Assembly: GCA_946411565.1 (NCBI GenBank)
Contig: CAMKEM010000019.1
Span: 1-46,905, forward strand
Length of the DNA stretch: 46,905 bases
DNA from: an uncultured Prevotellaceae bacterium
GTDB taxonomy: Bacteria; Bacteroidota; Bacteroidia; Bacteroidales; Bacteroidaceae
Direction: 5' to 3'
A model generated the notes under the pieces. That model saw only the letters and a program-made list of their open reading frames with translations. It did not search any database and had not been told where the DNA came from. The position numbers were made by a program, and so were the translations under genes. Shown piece by piece: positions 1 through 10,330 of the stretch (position 1 is the first letter of the stretch; each line of letters begins with the position of its first letter).

Positions 1-43
1 GATAAACAGCTACAAATTCAGAGATGAGAACCCCCTATGAATT

Positions 44-256
44 ATGCAGGCTATAGTCGTTGCAAATGGAAAATCCAATCAGCCTTATGCAAAAGCTTTC
101 ATGACAATAATGATGTACCCAATATACTATACCTATGCTAATGGCGTGGACGCATGGAACAAAGAATTCGACAGACTCCGCAAGAAATATCCGAATGCAC
201 AGGTTTGGGATTCCATAAGCGACTCAAAACCAAATCAAAACATTATGGAATTTTAA
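44..256 (+). CDS. Small hypothetical protein or 3' fragment of an interrupted gene
   Basis: This is a 70-residue reading frame with no family I recognise. It has a mixed N-terminal half with aromatic residues (YPIYYTYANG) and a charged stretch (KEFDRLRKKYP). The same frame is open from the window edge for twelve codons (ending RDENPL) and then meets a TGA at 38-40, just two codons before the ATG. It may therefore be the last part of a longer gene broken by a stop codon, or a short independent ORF. A strong hairpin terminator follows directly, which supports transcription in this direction. Function unknown. Confidence 0.4.
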   Translation: MQAIVVANGKSNQPYAKAFMTIMMYPIYYTYANGVDAWNKEFDRLRKKYPNAQVWDSISDSKPNQNIMEF

Positions 257-259
257 ATA

Positions 260-301
260 AAATGGCGTGATACCAAATATCATATAGGTATCACGCCATT
301 T
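260..301. terminator. Bidirectional intrinsic terminator
   Basis: A perfect 15-bp stem (260-274 with 287-301; arm AAATGGCGTGATACC) with a 12-nt loop. It lies between the small plus-strand ORF and the convergent penicillin-binding protein gene and can serve both. Confidence 0.8.
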
Positions 302-320
302 AATATTATGGAGAGAAAAT

Positions 321-2642
321 CTACTCAAACACATCCTCTACGCTTGGTCCTGTTTCTGCAGCATCAGTCTTTCCTGATGATGCACAGGCATCATATCCAT
401 GAGGAACATCGAAGGTGTCCTTCTCGGAATATGGAAGGGACTCGTCCTTATAAACCTTTTGTATGTAGTAAGCATAGATAGGAAGAGCCATTGAGGCACC
501 CTGTCCGTAGAACATATTGTCGAAGTGGATATCGCGGTCTTCACCTCCTACCCAACAACCACTTACGAGGTTAGGAGCAACAGCCATAAACCACGCATCG
601 GAGTTGCGATTGGTCGTACCAGTCTTACCACCCATCTGAGCCTTAATGCCATACTTGAAACGTAAGCGTCCACCAGTACCGCCATCAATAACGCCTTGCA
701 GAAGAGCAAGCATCTTATAAGAGCTTTCCTCGGAGATAACCTCAGTTACACGAGGCTCGAAACGTGCCACCACATTACCCTCATTATCCTCGATACGGGT
801 AACAAGCATAGGAGCACAACGTATTCCTCTATTGGCAAATGCGGTATATGCGCTCACCATTTCAGAAACGGTAATGTCACAAGGACCGAGACATAGAGCC
901 ATAGACGGAACAATATCTGGATTGTTAATGCCATACTGACGAAGCAGAGAAACGAACTGCTGTGGGTCGAGCTGACTCATAAGATATGCGCTTACCCAGT
1001 TGCTTGACTGTGCCAATCCCCACTTGAGCGTTACCATCTCGCCCGCACGCTTTGTGTTGCTGTTACGAGGTGTCCAAGGCTGTCCGTTAACCATATAGGT
1101 CTGCTGAGAGTTAGGAGCCTCATCGCAAGGAGAGAAACCGTTCTCCATAGCAAGGGAATAAAGCAGAGGCTTCATAGTAGAACCTACCTGACGACGACCA
1201 TCAGAAGCCATGTCATACTGGAAATGTGCATAGTTCAATCCACCTACATACGCCTTTACCTGACCAGTCTTAGGATCCATACTCATAAAGCCAGAACGCA
1301 GGAAAGACTTATAATAGCGGATAGAGTCGAGAGGAGTCATAGTTGTATCAATCTCACCTTTATAAGAGAAGATTGTCATCTCCACAGGAACATGGAAAGA
1401 CTTGCGGATTTCCTCGTCAGAATAGCCTTCCTTCTTCATGCCACGATAGCGGTCACTCTGAGTAATAGAGCGATTGAGGATATTATCAATTTCCTTCTTC
1501 GTGAGCTGTGTGGAGAATGGGGCATTCTTCTTGCGTTTATTCTCTTTATCGAAGGCTGGTTGCAGATACTTTGCCACATGAGCATAGACAGCATCCTCAG
1601 CATATTGCTGCATACGAGAGTTGATGGTGGTGTAAATTTTCAAGCCATCCTCATAGATGTCATAGTTACGACCATCCTTGTTCTTATTCTTATTACACCA
1701 ACCATAAAGAGGATCCTGTTCCCAAGCGATAGAGTCTATTACAAACTGAACCTTCTGCCAAGACTGATACTCTGAACGAACAGGCTTCGTGGCTGTCATA
1801 TAGCGACGAAGGTACTCGCGAAGATAGGTAGCTTGTCCTTCCTTATGGTCGGTACGCTGGAAATTGAGTTTGATAGGCTCCTTAGAGTACTTCTCATAGT
1901 CGGCATTAGTGATATAGCCTTCCTTACGCATCTGAGAAAGAACCACATTACGACGCTCCATACAACGTTCCTCGTGACGCACAGGATTGAAATATGAAGG
2001 GTTCTTACAAAGACCGACAAGGAGGGCAGCCTCGGTAACAGAGAGGTCGCGTGTGCCCTTGCTGAAATATGTATGGGCAGCGGTTCTGATACCAACGGCA
2101 TTATGAAGGAAGTCGAACTTATTGAGATACATCGCAATAATCTCCTCCTTGGTGAAGTTACGTTCAAGTTTGATAGCTATCACCCACTCTATCGGCTTCT
2201 GCATAACGCGCTCAAGAGTGGAATGAGCTTTCTCGGTATAGAGCTGCTTTGCAAGCTGCTGGGTAATGGTACTACCACCACCTGCACTCTCCTGTCCGAA
2301 GATACCACGCTTCACGATGGCACGAGAGAGGGAGATGAAATCGATACCCGAATGCTCGTAGAAACGCTCATCCTCAGTAGCGATGAGAGCCTGTACAACG
2401 TGCGGAGAAATATCCTTGAAATGTGTCTGAATACGATTGTCACTACTGCGGCTCCATGTGCCGAGAGTCTTACCGTCCTCACTAATAATCTGAGAGGCAT
2501 ATTTGTCAATAGGATTCTGCAAAGCCTCCATGTCAGGCATGTAACCTATCCATCCGTTCCAGATGGCGGTAAAGGTGAGTGCCGTGGCTATTATTCCCAG
2601 AACGAGCACCACCCATAGCGTGTAAATTATTTTTTTGCGCAT
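321..2642 (-). CDS. mrcA: Class A penicillin-binding protein 1A (transglycosylase/transpeptidase)
   Basis: A bifunctional peptidoglycan synthase that polymerises lipid II glycan strands and cross-links the peptides on the outer face of the inner membrane. The 773-aa protein begins with a short cytoplasmic tail and one membrane segment (about residues 5-27). The GT51 glycosyltransferase domain follows, with the EDERFYEH motif (90-97, catalytic Glu) and GGSTITQQLAKQL (122-134). The transpeptidase domain shows STMK (488-491, acylated Ser488), SSN (546-548) and KTGTT (673-677). Length and motif order are normal for PBP1A. It is transcribed alone: pyrB is divergent upstream and a terminator follows the stop. 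All catalytic motifs are present. Confidence 0.96.
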   Translation of the reverse strand: MRKKIIYTLWVVLVLGIIATALTFTAIWNGWIGYMPDMEALQNPIDKYASQIISEDGKTLGTWSRSSDNRIQTHFKDISPHVVQALIATEDERFYEHSGIDFISLSRAIVKRGIFGQESAGGGSTITQQLAKQLYTEKAHSTLERVMQKPIEWVIAIKLERNFTKEEIIAMYLNKFDFLHNAVGIRTAAHTYFSKGTRDLSVTEAALLVGLCKNPSYFNPVRHEERCMERRNVVLSQMRKEGYITNADYEKYSKEPIKLNFQRTDHKEGQATYLREYLRRYMTATKPVRSEYQSWQKVQFVIDSIAWEQDPLYGWCNKNKNKDGRNYDIYEDGLKIYTTINSRMQQYAEDAVYAHVAKYLQPAFDKENKRKKNAPFSTQLTKKEIDNILNRSITQSDRYRGMKKEGYSDEEIRKSFHVPVEMTIFSYKGEIDTTMTPLDSIRYYKSFLRSGFMSMDPKTGQVKAYVGGLNYAHFQYDMASDGRRQVGSTMKPLLYSLAMENGFSPCDEAPNSQQTYMVNGQPWTPRNSNTKRAGEMVTLKWGLAQSSNWVSAYLMSQLDPQQFVSLLRQYGINNPDIVPSMALCLGPCDITVSEMVSAYTAFANRGIRCAPMLVTRIEDNEGNVVARFEPRVTEVISEESSYKMLALLQGVIDGGTGGRLRFKYGIKAQMGGKTGTTNRNSDAWFMAVAPNLVSGCWVGGEDRDIHFDNMFYGQGASMALPIYAYYIQKVYKDESLPYSEKDTFDVPHGYDACASSGKTDAAETGPSVEDVFE

Positions 2643-2692
2643 TATTTCATTTACAATTTACCAATTACAATGTACAATTTGATATTTGAATG

Positions 2693-2700
2693 CAAAAATA
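2693..2700 (-). promoter_or_regulatory. Possible -7 box for the PBP1A gene
   Basis: The minus strand reads TATTTTTG, matching the Bacteroidetes -7 consensus TAnnTTTG, about 50 nt before the start codon. No good TTTG -33 box is seen at the right spacing, so this is weak. Confidence 0.4.
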
Positions 2701-2783
2701 CAATAAAACTTTGGAAAATAGCACGATTTTTGAAAAATTATGATTAACTTCGCATCCGAAAACCAAAAATGACTGTTTTGGAG

Positions 2784-3731
2784 ATGGAAAAACATAATTT
2801 TGTAACAATTGCCGACTTATCTCGCGAGGAAATCCTTTACCTGATAAGTATGGCTCAGGAATTTGAGAAGCATCCTAACAGAGAGCTTCTCAAAGGTCGC
2901 GTGGTTGCAACACTTTTCTTCGAGCCTTCCACACGTACACGTCTTTCATTTGAAACAGCGGCAAACCGTCTGGGTGCTCGCGTCATCGGCTTCTCTGATG
3001 CCAAGGTGACGAGTGCCACTAAGGGCGAGACTCTGAAGGACACCATACTCATGGTATCTAACTATGCCGATGTGATAGCTATGCGCCATTATATAGAAGG
3101 AGCGGCACAGTATGCTTCTGAGGTGGCTCCTATCCCTATCATAAACGCAGGTGACGGTGCCCACATGCACCCTTCACAATGTTTGCTCGACCTGTATTCA
3201 ATCTACAAGACACAGGGTACGCTGGATAATCTGAACATATACCTCGTTGGTGATTTGAAGTATGGTCGTACCGTTCACTCGCTCATCACGGCTATGCGTC
3301 ACTTCAATCCTACATTTCACTTTGTGGCTCCTGACGAGCTTGCTATGCCACAGGAATATAAGATGTATTGCCATCACCACGGCATCAAGTATGTGGAGCA
3401 TACAGAATTTAATGAGCAGGTTATCTCCGACGCAGACATTATATATATGACTCGCGTGCAGAAGGAGCGTTTCTCTGACCTTATGGAGTACGAGCGCGTG
3501 AAGAACGTGTATATTCTTCATCGTGATATGCTCAAGCTCACCAAGCCAAACATGAAGATTCTTCATCCGCTGCCTCGCGTAAACGAGATTGCATACGACG
3601 TGGATGATGATCCACACGCATACTATATCCAGCAGGCTGGCAATGGTCTCTATGCTCGTGAGGCTATCTTCTGCCATTGTCTCGGAATTACTTTGGATGA
3701 TATCAGAAATGATAAGACCATAATCAACTAA
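2784..3731 (+). CDS. pyrB: Aspartate carbamoyltransferase catalytic subunit
   Basis: Catalyses carbamoyl phosphate plus L-aspartate to N-carbamoyl-L-aspartate, the committed step of pyrimidine synthesis. Carbamoyl-phosphate-binding motif STRTR and the loop HPSQCLLD are present, and HPLPRVNE occurs near the C-terminus. An in-frame ATG fifteen bases upstream (2769) would add MTVLE. I prefer the second Met ([13 protein letters not shown]) because Bacteroidetes PyrB proteins begin at that point. The gene is three bases from pyrI, so the pair is cotranscribed and should form the regulated dodecameric holoenzyme. Only a weak TAnnTTcG-like -7 (2745-2752) is visible upstream. Confidence 0.97.
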   Translation: MEKHNFVTIADLSREEILYLISMAQEFEKHPNRELLKGRVVATLFFEPSTRTRLSFETAANRLGARVIGFSDAKVTSATKGETLKDTILMVSNYADVIAMRHYIEGAAQYASEVAPIPIINAGDGAHMHPSQCLLDLYSIYKTQGTLDNLNIYLVGDLKYGRTVHSLITAMRHFNPTFHFVAPDELAMPQEYKMYCHHHGIKYVEHTEFNEQVISDADIIYMTRVQKERFSDLMEYERVKNVYILHRDMLKLTKPNMKILHPLPRVNEIAYDVDDDPHAYYIQQAGNGLYAREAIFCHCLGITLDDIRNDKTIIN

Positions 3732-3734
3732 AAC

Positions 3735-4190
3735 ATGAACAAGAAAGAACGCTTGGTTGCCGCTATTGAGAACGGCACCGTTATCGATCATATTCCATCT
3801 GAGAAAACTTATCAGGTGGCATCGCTCCTTGAGCTGCATAAGCTCACCGAGCCTGTGACAATAGGCTACAACTACCCATCGGATAAAGTGGGCAAGAAAG
3901 GCCTGATTAAGGTTTCAGACAAATTCTTCTCAGATGAGGAGATTTCACGTCTCTCAGTCGTTGCTCCTAAGGTGGTGCTGAGCATCATCAAGGACTATGA
4001 GGTTGTGGAAAAGAAGACCGTCGAGATACCTAATGAGCTTCATGGCATCGTGAAATGCAACAATCCTAAGTGCATCACAAACAACGAGCCAATGGCCACC
4101 TACTTCACAGTAGTGGATAAGCTCGCAGGCACCGTTCGTTGTCACTACTGCGACAAGGAGCAGGATATTAAGAAGGTAAAGCTGTGTTAA
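3735..4190 (+). CDS. pyrI: Aspartate carbamoyltransferase regulatory subunit
   Basis: Regulatory chain that binds nucleotide effectors and joins PyrB trimers. At 151 aa it is the usual size (E. coli PyrI is about 153). The N-terminal allosteric domain is followed by the structural zinc site, with Cys108, Cys113, Cys136 and Cys139 (spacing CX4C...CX2C) as in the E. coli enzyme. It directly follows pyrB and ends before a strong terminator. PyrI, rather than a fused or PyrB-only enzyme, implies allosteric feedback control of the pathway in this organism. Confidence 0.96.
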   Translation: MNKKERLVAAIENGTVIDHIPSEKTYQVASLLELHKLTEPVTIGYNYPSDKVGKKGLIKVSDKFFSDEEISRLSVVAPKVVLSIIKDYEVVEKKTVEIPNELHGIVKCNNPKCITNNEPMATYFTVVDKLAGTVRCHYCDKEQDIKKVKLC

Positions 4191-4210
4191 TGCTTTGAAC
4201 CGAGTAAGAA

Positions 4211-4272
4211 TTTGAACCGAGTTCGGTTCAAATAAAATAATAGCCGCTTATGGAAATCCATAAGCGGCTATT
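4211..4272. terminator. Two hairpins between convergent pyrI and typA
   Basis: First hairpin: TTTGAACCGA (4211-4220), two bases, then its exact reverse complement (4223-4232). Second: a perfect 15-bp stem (4239-4253 with 4258-4272; AATAGCCGCTTATGG) with a 4-nt loop and flanking A/T runs, a clear bidirectional terminator. A TTGAACC/GGTTCAA palindrome also sits at the next convergent junction (7792-7812). Confidence 0.8.
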
Positions 4273-4303
4273 TCTATCAATATCCTTTTGGAAGGCTCGG
4301 TTG

Positions 4304-6106
4304 TTAGGCCTTACTTGCCTTCTTTCTCTCATTATGATCAAGGATAATCTTACGAATACGCATAGACTGTGGTGTAACCTCCACCATCTCATCTTCCTTG
4401 ATGTACTCAAGACACTCTTCAAGAGAGAGAACTGTACGAGGAATGATGCGAGCCTTATCATCAGTACCAGAAGCACGAACGTTGGTTAGCTGCTTAGCCT
4501 TCGTAACGTTGATTACAAGGTCGATTTCATGAATATGCTCACCAACCACCTGACCAGCATATACATCCTCACCTGGATCGATGAAGAACTTACCACGATC
4601 CTGAAGTTTATCGATAGAGTAAGCAAATGCTGTACCTGTCTCAAGAGCAATCATACTACCGTTAGTACGACGTGTAATCTCGCCCTTGAATGGCTGATAC
4701 TCCTTGAAACGGTGTGCCATGATAGCCTCACCCTGAGAAGCTGTGAGAACGTTGGTACGAAGTCCCATGATACCGCGTGAAGGGATGTCAAACTCGATAT
4801 TCACACGACCACCCTGACTCTCCATAGACGTCATCTCACCCTTACGACGGGTAACCATATCAATCATCTTACTTGAGAAATCCTCTGGTACGTTGATTGT
4901 AAGCTCCTCAATAGGCTCACACTTCACACCGTCGATTACCTTATAGATAACGGTTGGCTGACCAACCTGAAGCTCATAGCCCTCACGACGCATTGTCTCG
5001 ATAAGAACAGAGAGATGAAGCACACCACGACCGCTAACTACCCACTTATCTGTAGAATCCTCGAAAGGCTGCACACGAAGGGCGAGGTTCTTCTCAAGCT
5101 CCTTCTGCAGACGATCGTTGATATGACGAGAGGTAACGAACTTACCCTCTTTACCAAAGAATGGAGAATCGTTGATAGTGAAGAGCATTGACATAGTAGG
5201 CTCGTCGATTGCGATAGGTGTCATTGCCTCTGGGTTCTCGAAATCACAGATAGTATCACCAATCTCGAATTTCTCAAGACCAATAATAGCACAGATGTCA
5301 CCACTCTCAACCTTATCAACCTTAGCGTGTCCCATACCATCGAACACGTGCAGTTCCTTGATCTTTGTCTTCTCGAAAGTACCATCACGATGAGCGATAG
5401 TCACGTTCTGTCCTTCCTTGAGTTCACCACGATGAACACGTCCAACGGCGATACGACCAGTATAGTTAGAATAATCGAGCGATGTGATAAGCATCTGAGG
5501 AGTACCCTCAAGGTGCTCAGGAGCAGGGATTACCTCCACAATCTTATCAAGGAGATAGTCGATGTTATCTGTTGGGTTGTTATAGTCCTCTGCCATCCAA
5601 CCGTTCTTTGCAGAACCATAGACAACAGGGAAGTCGAGCTGATCCTCAGTTGCATTGAGTGAGAACATCAGGTCGAATACCATTTCATATACTTCCTCTG
5701 GACGGCAGTTTGGCTTATCCACCTTATTAACAACAACAATAGGCTTCAAACCAATTTGGAGTGCCTTCTGCAGCACGAAGCGAGTCTGAGGCATAGGTCC
5801 CTCAAAGGCATCAACAAGCAGAATACAGCCATCAGCCATATTCAGCACGCGCTCCACCTCACCACCGAAGTCTGAGTGTCCCGGGGTATCAATAATATTG
5901 ATTTTTGTCCCCTTCCAATTAATTGATACGTTCTTAGAAAGAATTGTTATTCCACGCTCTCTCTCAAGGTCGTTTGCGTCAAGCACCTGGTCAGAATTGT
6001 TCTGACCCTCACGGAACAGCTTTCCGGCAAGCATCATCTTGTCAACCAGTGTAGTCTTACCATGGTCAACATGCGCGATAATCGCGATATTTCTTATATC
6101 CTGCAT
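4304..6106 (-). CDS. typA: Ribosome-associated translational GTPase TypA/BipA
   Basis: A translation-factor GTPase of the EF-G/LepA class that binds the ribosome and supports 50S assembly and stress or cold growth. At 600 aa it has normal length. GTP-binding motifs: AHVDHGKTT (11-19, G1), RGITI (switch I), DTPGH (73-77, G3), NKVD (127-130, G4) and a SAKN-type G5 motif. Elongation-factor domains II, III and V-like follow, then the TypA-specific C-terminal domain ([10 protein letters not shown]). Monocistronic: it has its own promoter, and the 3' end meets pyrI tail-to-tail at a terminator. Confidence 0.97.
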   Translation of the reverse strand: MQDIRNIAIIAHVDHGKTTLVDKMMLAGKLFREGQNNSDQVLDANDLERERGITILSKNVSINWKGTKINIIDTPGHSDFGGEVERVLNMADGCILLVDAFEGPMPQTRFVLQKALQIGLKPIVVVNKVDKPNCRPEEVYEMVFDLMFSLNATEDQLDFPVVYGSAKNGWMAEDYNNPTDNIDYLLDKIVEVIPAPEHLEGTPQMLITSLDYSNYTGRIAVGRVHRGELKEGQNVTIAHRDGTFEKTKIKELHVFDGMGHAKVDKVESGDICAIIGLEKFEIGDTICDFENPEAMTPIAIDEPTMSMLFTINDSPFFGKEGKFVTSRHINDRLQKELEKNLALRVQPFEDSTDKWVVSGRGVLHLSVLIETMRREGYELQVGQPTVIYKVIDGVKCEPIEELTINVPEDFSSKMIDMVTRRKGEMTSMESQGGRVNIEFDIPSRGIMGLRTNVLTASQGEAIMAHRFKEYQPFKGEITRRTNGSMIALETGTAFAYSIDKLQDRGKFFIDPGEDVYAGQVVGEHIHEIDLVINVTKAKQLTNVRASGTDDKARIIPRTVLSLEECLEYIKEDEMVEVTPQSMRIRKIILDHNERKKASKA

Positions 6107-6140
6107 AATACTATTTTCTTCGTTTTCTCGAAAACGGGTG

Positions 6141-6172
6141 CAAAATTACTCATTTTCTGCGAGATAGACAAA
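6141..6172 (-). promoter_or_regulatory. Bacteroidetes-type promoter for typA
   Basis: On the minus strand, TTTG (-33, at 6169-6172), a 20-nt spacer, then TAATTTTG (-7, at 6141-6148), about 35 nt before the typA start codon. Confidence 0.65.
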
Positions 6173-6578
6173 TATTTAAGCAGAAATTTGTGCAGTATGC
6201 CATTTTTAGTCCCCAAATACTCATTAGAAATTCGCTTGTCATCTGTTCATTTACAGAAGAATAAGTCTGCACACACAAACAAACATAAGACTCAAAATGT
6301 AATATTTATTCATAAAAATAAGATAAAACGAGCAAAATGGATAGAAAAAGCATCTAAAAGAATGAGTTTTCGAATTTTATTATTATCTTTGCGTGACTTT
6401 ACACTGTAAGAATAAAAGATCCAGCGTTTTAGTTTAATCAGGATGAGCAACGACAAGTCTGCTCAACACCTCTATTTGCCCCTATACTCGCAGAGAAATT
6501 GCAATTGTAAAACTGTCATAGCGAGAAAAAAGGTTTTAAATTTATATAAATATTTACCCCCACTAACAATTACACAAA
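6173..6578 (+). other. Gene-free stretch upstream of the glycosyltransferase
   Basis: About 400 nt of AT-rich DNA without a convincing gene. A TATCTTTG -7 box (6384-6391) faces the glycosyltransferase but has no clear TTTG at -33. If used, it would give a leader of roughly 180 nt. Nothing else is recognised. Confidence 0.4.
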
Positions 6579-7727
6579 ATGAAGACAAAAAAAGTTATCG
6601 GTTATGTGTCACTAACCGACCCATTCCACAACAGAGTGGCTTGGAGCGGTACAGTTTACAAACTCAGAGAGGCCATCGAAATGGCAGGTTTTGAAGTAAG
6701 GTGGATTCCTTACAATGTCAGCCTCAAGAACAAGTTATTACATTATTCCATAATAATACAGAATCGTATTTTCCGCAAAAGACTATGGTTAGAGAGATTC
6801 CATTTCCGTCCATTGGCAAAAATGTGGGCAAAAGAGATTGACAAATGTCCTGCACTAAAAGATTGCGACTACCTCTTTTTCCCTCTCGGTGCTCAGATTG
6901 CCCTTTTCTCCAAGAGCGATATACCGTTTATCAACATTTCCGGATATACCGTTCCTGACATGATAAACTATTATTTCCATAACGTTACCGAGAAGTCTAA
7001 GGCTATGGCTATCGAAATGGATGCTACGGCAGCCAAGAAAGCCTTGGTCAATATCCGCTCATCAAAATGGGCTAACGATGGTTTGATGAACTACTACCAT
7101 TGCGACAAGAACAAGTGCCACATATTGGAATTCGGCCCAAACATCGACACTAAGGACATCAGGAAAGGACAGGTATATAATGGAGGACAACTCAGAATTC
7201 TTTTCTCAGGCAAGGAATGGTACCGCAAAGGTGGTAAAATAGCAGTTGAAACTGTGGAGATATTAAGAAGCGAAGGCATTGATGCCCGTCTTATTGTAGC
7301 AGGTCCAAAAAGATGTCCTAAAATCTGTAAAGAGAAGGACTACATCGACTATATGGGCTATCTTAACAAGAACAAGCCAAACGACTATGCAAAGTACCTG
7401 AGCCTGTATGAACAAGCACATATAATGCTGTTGCCTACAAGGGCTGAGTGCGGTGCTATTGTCTATTCGGAAGCTGCAGCTGCGGGAATTCCATGCTATA
7501 CTTATCTGACAGGTGGAGCAGGCAGTTATGTAGTAAACGGAGTAAATGGCTATGCAGTACCAGAAGGTTCATCAGCCCAAGTCTTTGCAGAGCAAATTCT
7601 CAAAGACATAAAGAATGATCGTATGCCATCCCTACACGAAGGTGCTCTTAACCTCTTCCGAGATAGGTTAAGCTGGGAAGCATGGGCTAATGGCTTTAGC
7701 AAGATTATGCAAGAAGCCACAGCATAA
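6579..7727 (+). CDS. Glycosyltransferase, GT4-like (GT-B fold)
   Basis: Predicted cytoplasmic nucleotide-sugar-dependent transferase of 382 aa. The C-terminal half holds the diagnostic features: FSGKEWYRKGG (209-219, start of the donor domain), LIVAGP, and the EX7E motif E290-E298 in ECGAIVYSEAAAAGIP, followed by GGAGSYVVNGVNGY. The N-terminal half has the looser acceptor-domain pattern. The sugar and acceptor cannot be read from sequence. It stands alone, not in an obvious polysaccharide cluster, and ends at a strong terminator shared with convergent yfhO. Confidence 0.85.
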   Translation: MKTKKVIGYVSLTDPFHNRVAWSGTVYKLREAIEMAGFEVRWIPYNVSLKNKLLHYSIIIQNRIFRKRLWLERFHFRPLAKMWAKEIDKCPALKDCDYLFFPLGAQIALFSKSDIPFINISGYTVPDMINYYFHNVTEKSKAMAIEMDATAAKKALVNIRSSKWANDGLMNYYHCDKNKCHILEFGPNIDTKDIRKGQVYNGGQLRILFSGKEWYRKGGKIAVETVEILRSEGIDARLIVAGPKRCPKICKEKDYIDYMGYLNKNKPNDYAKYLSLYEQAHIMLLPTRAECGAIVYSEAAAAGIPCYTYLTGGAGSYVVNGVNGYAVPEGSSAQVFAEQILKDIKNDRMPSLHEGALNLFRDRLSWEAWANGFSKIMQEATA

Positions 7728-7746
7728 AAATAAAAGGACAAAAAGC

Positions 7747-7812
7747 AAATTCCCCTTTCCGTTTGAGCGGAAAGGGGAATTTCTTTTTATCATTGAACCA
7801 AGGATGGTTCAA
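7747..7812. terminator. Intrinsic terminator plus TTGAACC palindrome
   Basis: A perfect 15-bp GC-rich stem (7747-7761 with 7768-7782; AAATTCCCCTTTCCG) followed by CTTTTTAT on the plus strand. Next to it, TTGAACCA, four bases, TGGTTCAA (7793-7812) echoes the palindrome at 4211-4232. Confidence 0.8.
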
Positions 7813-7820
7813 AGGAAAGA

Positions 7821-10322
7821 TTATGCTTCCTTCTTCTTACGATAAGTCAGGAAGAGTGATACTACAATAGCAATAACAAGTGCAACAAGACTTCCGTAAG
7901 CCACCGCCTCAGTTGTGTCAATAGTTTTTGGACGGAACTCAAGCACTACCTTATGACTACCACCCTTGATGTTGATAGCACGGAGCACATAGTTCACGCG
8001 ACCTACCTCAACAGGTTGTCCGTCAACAGTGGCAGTCCAACCAGGATAATACACTTCAGAGAATACTACAACACCACCATTCTTTGAATTAACATCATAT
8101 CTCAACTCATTTGGTGCGTATGAGGTTATCTTCACGCTTGAGGTAGAATCCTGTGTCACGCTCTTTCCGAGCACACTCTCAAACTTCTTGTCGGCAACTG
8201 CCACATTGTGAAGGTTGATCTTGCCGATAGCATCAATTTCCTCATTGGCATTATCTACATACTTCATCTCGCTAACCATCCATGCAGCACCCATAGCATG
8301 AGGGTTCAGAACAGGAGTGGTAGCACCGCCCTGAAGTGACATAATGAAGTACTTGGCATTGAGCATATTCAGAATAGGATATACGGAATCGCCGTTTACC
8401 TTCTGCATATCGCCCTGAGCCTCAACAACAGCACCCATTGCCTTCTGCATCTCTGGAGAGATATATTTCTCCACGAGTTCCTGATAGCGACGAAGCTTAG
8501 CTGCATGATAGCCACCGATACTCTTGTGGAAATATGAAGTCTCGTTCTCGTTAAAGGTGTTGCTCGCGAAGTTGAGCACACGATAGTCAGGATCTTTGTC
8601 TTCAAGAATCTGCTTGTCAGTCTCGGTCATTGCCTGTGGAGCTGTTCGGATAGTGTTGCTCACAAACATATCATCATAGAGATAACGCTTGTTCACCTGC
8701 CACATATCCACAAGACAAAGTACTGTGATGATAGCCACCATCAGTCCTGCAGACATCTTCTTCATCTTATATACGAAGAGAGCTGCAAAGCCTATAAGGA
8801 TGACGAATACGCTACGCCAACAGTCTGCCTGGAAGATTGCAACACGAATAGTCTTGAGGTTGCTGAGAAGCGGATTCAACTCTTCTGCAGGGAACTGTGA
8901 CAATGCCCTCATCTCCGAAGGACTCACAAACTCGTCGAAGAACAATGTTGGCATCAAGGCAAAGAGCAGAGCTATGCCACCTGTCAAGCCGAGTGAGAGA
9001 TACAGGAAGTTGAGCTTTGGGAAACGCTTGCACTTCACGCACTCTGGATCCTCGATAAACTTCTTCAGAGCGAGCATAGCAAGGAATGGAATGGTGAACT
9101 CAGCAATCACGAGGATTGAAGCCACCGTACGGAACTTGGCATACATCGGCACATAGTCGATGAAGAAATCCGTGAACGGCATGAAGTTTTTACCCCAAGA
9201 CAACAATATAGAGAGGATGGTAGCAGCAAGCAATGCCCACTTTATACTTCCCTTCACAATGAACAATCCAAGGATGAAGAGCAGGAGCACGAAAGCACCT
9301 ACATACACAGGTCCGCTCGTGCCTGGCTGAGTACCCCAGTACTGTCCCAACTGCTGATAAATCTGGATGTACATAGGATTAGCCTTCTCCTGGGCAATCT
9401 CATTGGCATAGAGAGAGACAGAAGCACCACCCTTAGTATTAGGCACAAGCAGAGTCCATGTCTCGCTCAAGCCGTAGCTCCATTGAGTGATATAGTCACG
9501 CTCCAAGCCAGAAGATGTCTGATTACCGGTATCAGCCTTAACCAGTTCACTCTTACCGCGCATACTCTCCTTCTGATACTCCCATGTGTGGTACAGGTTC
9601 GATATATTAGCGCCAATACCCAGTACAGCACCTATTGCGCACACGGCAGTAGCCTTCACAAAATGCATGTACCTCTTCTGACGAATTGCATCTACAAGAA
9701 AACCAATAATGAGGAATGCAATGATGAAGAGGTAATAATATGTCATCTGCACATGGTTGGCATTCACCTCGAAAGCAGAGAAGATTCCCGTAACTATGAG
9801 TCCTTGGAGATACTTTCCCTTATATGCCAGCAGAACGCCCGCAATCATAGGAGGCAAATAGGCAAGAGCCATCACCTTCCAGATATGTCCCGCAGCTATG
9901 ATGATGAAGAAATAGCTTGAGAAAGCCCACACCACGGCACCAAGCGAAGCCAGATACCAACGGAAATCGAATGCACGCAGAAGGATGTAGAAGCCGAGGA
10001 GATACGCAAACACGTACCACACATTCTCTGGCAACCACAAGTGATAGGCATTCATCACATTGTTAAGAGTCGTTGACGACTCATACGACGGAGCACTCTG
10101 ATAGGTAGGCATACCGCAGAACGCACTACCCGTCCAACGAGATTTCTCACCTGTCTTCTGATAATACTCTGATGTCTCCTGTCCCAATCCACGTCCCGCA
10201 GAAGAGTCATGACGGAAAAGGATCCTGCCCTCTGTATCGGCAGGGAAGAAATAGGCGAACGAGATGATTGCAAAGAGCATCACCACCAATACGTCCGGCC
10301 AAAAACGCTTTAATGTATTCAT
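7821..10322 (-). CDS. YfhO-family polytopic membrane protein
   Basis: An 833-aa integral membrane protein resembling the YfhO family, a GT-C-type fold often linked to glycosylation of envelope polymers or proteins. It starts with a membrane segment (VLVVMLFAIISFAYFF). Roughly a dozen further hydrophobic segments lie in the first 550 residues, then a large extracytoplasmic beta-rich domain (with PGWTATVDGQPV near 760), and a final TM before the lysine-rich tail. The GWTA-VDGQ motif is typical of YfhO C-terminal domains. It is monocistronic with its own promoter. Substrate unknown. Confidence 0.88.
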   Translation of the reverse strand: MNTLKRFWPDVLVVMLFAIISFAYFFPADTEGRILFRHDSSAGRGLGQETSEYYQKTGEKSRWTGSAFCGMPTYQSAPSYESSTTLNNVMNAYHLWLPENVWYVFAYLLGFYILLRAFDFRWYLASLGAVVWAFSSYFFIIIAAGHIWKVMALAYLPPMIAGVLLAYKGKYLQGLIVTGIFSAFEVNANHVQMTYYYLFIIAFLIIGFLVDAIRQKRYMHFVKATAVCAIGAVLGIGANISNLYHTWEYQKESMRGKSELVKADTGNQTSSGLERDYITQWSYGLSETWTLLVPNTKGGASVSLYANEIAQEKANPMYIQIYQQLGQYWGTQPGTSGPVYVGAFVLLLFILGLFIVKGSIKWALLAATILSILLSWGKNFMPFTDFFIDYVPMYAKFRTVASILVIAEFTIPFLAMLALKKFIEDPECVKCKRFPKLNFLYLSLGLTGGIALLFALMPTLFFDEFVSPSEMRALSQFPAEELNPLLSNLKTIRVAIFQADCWRSVFVILIGFAALFVYKMKKMSAGLMVAIITVLCLVDMWQVNKRYLYDDMFVSNTIRTAPQAMTETDKQILEDKDPDYRVLNFASNTFNENETSYFHKSIGGYHAAKLRRYQELVEKYISPEMQKAMGAVVEAQGDMQKVNGDSVYPILNMLNAKYFIMSLQGGATTPVLNPHAMGAAWMVSEMKYVDNANEEIDAIGKINLHNVAVADKKFESVLGKSVTQDSTSSVKITSYAPNELRYDVNSKNGGVVVFSEVYYPGWTATVDGQPVEVGRVNYVLRAINIKGGSHKVVLEFRPKTIDTTEAVAYGSLVALVIAIVVSLFLTYRKKKEA

Positions 10323-10330
10323 AATAATTT

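Noticed and set aside
1224..1775. Long (183-codon) antisense ORF within the PBP1A gene, and similar long antisense ORFs in pyrB, typA and yfhO
   Set aside because: They are opposite-strand shadows of well-conserved genes with no independent support.
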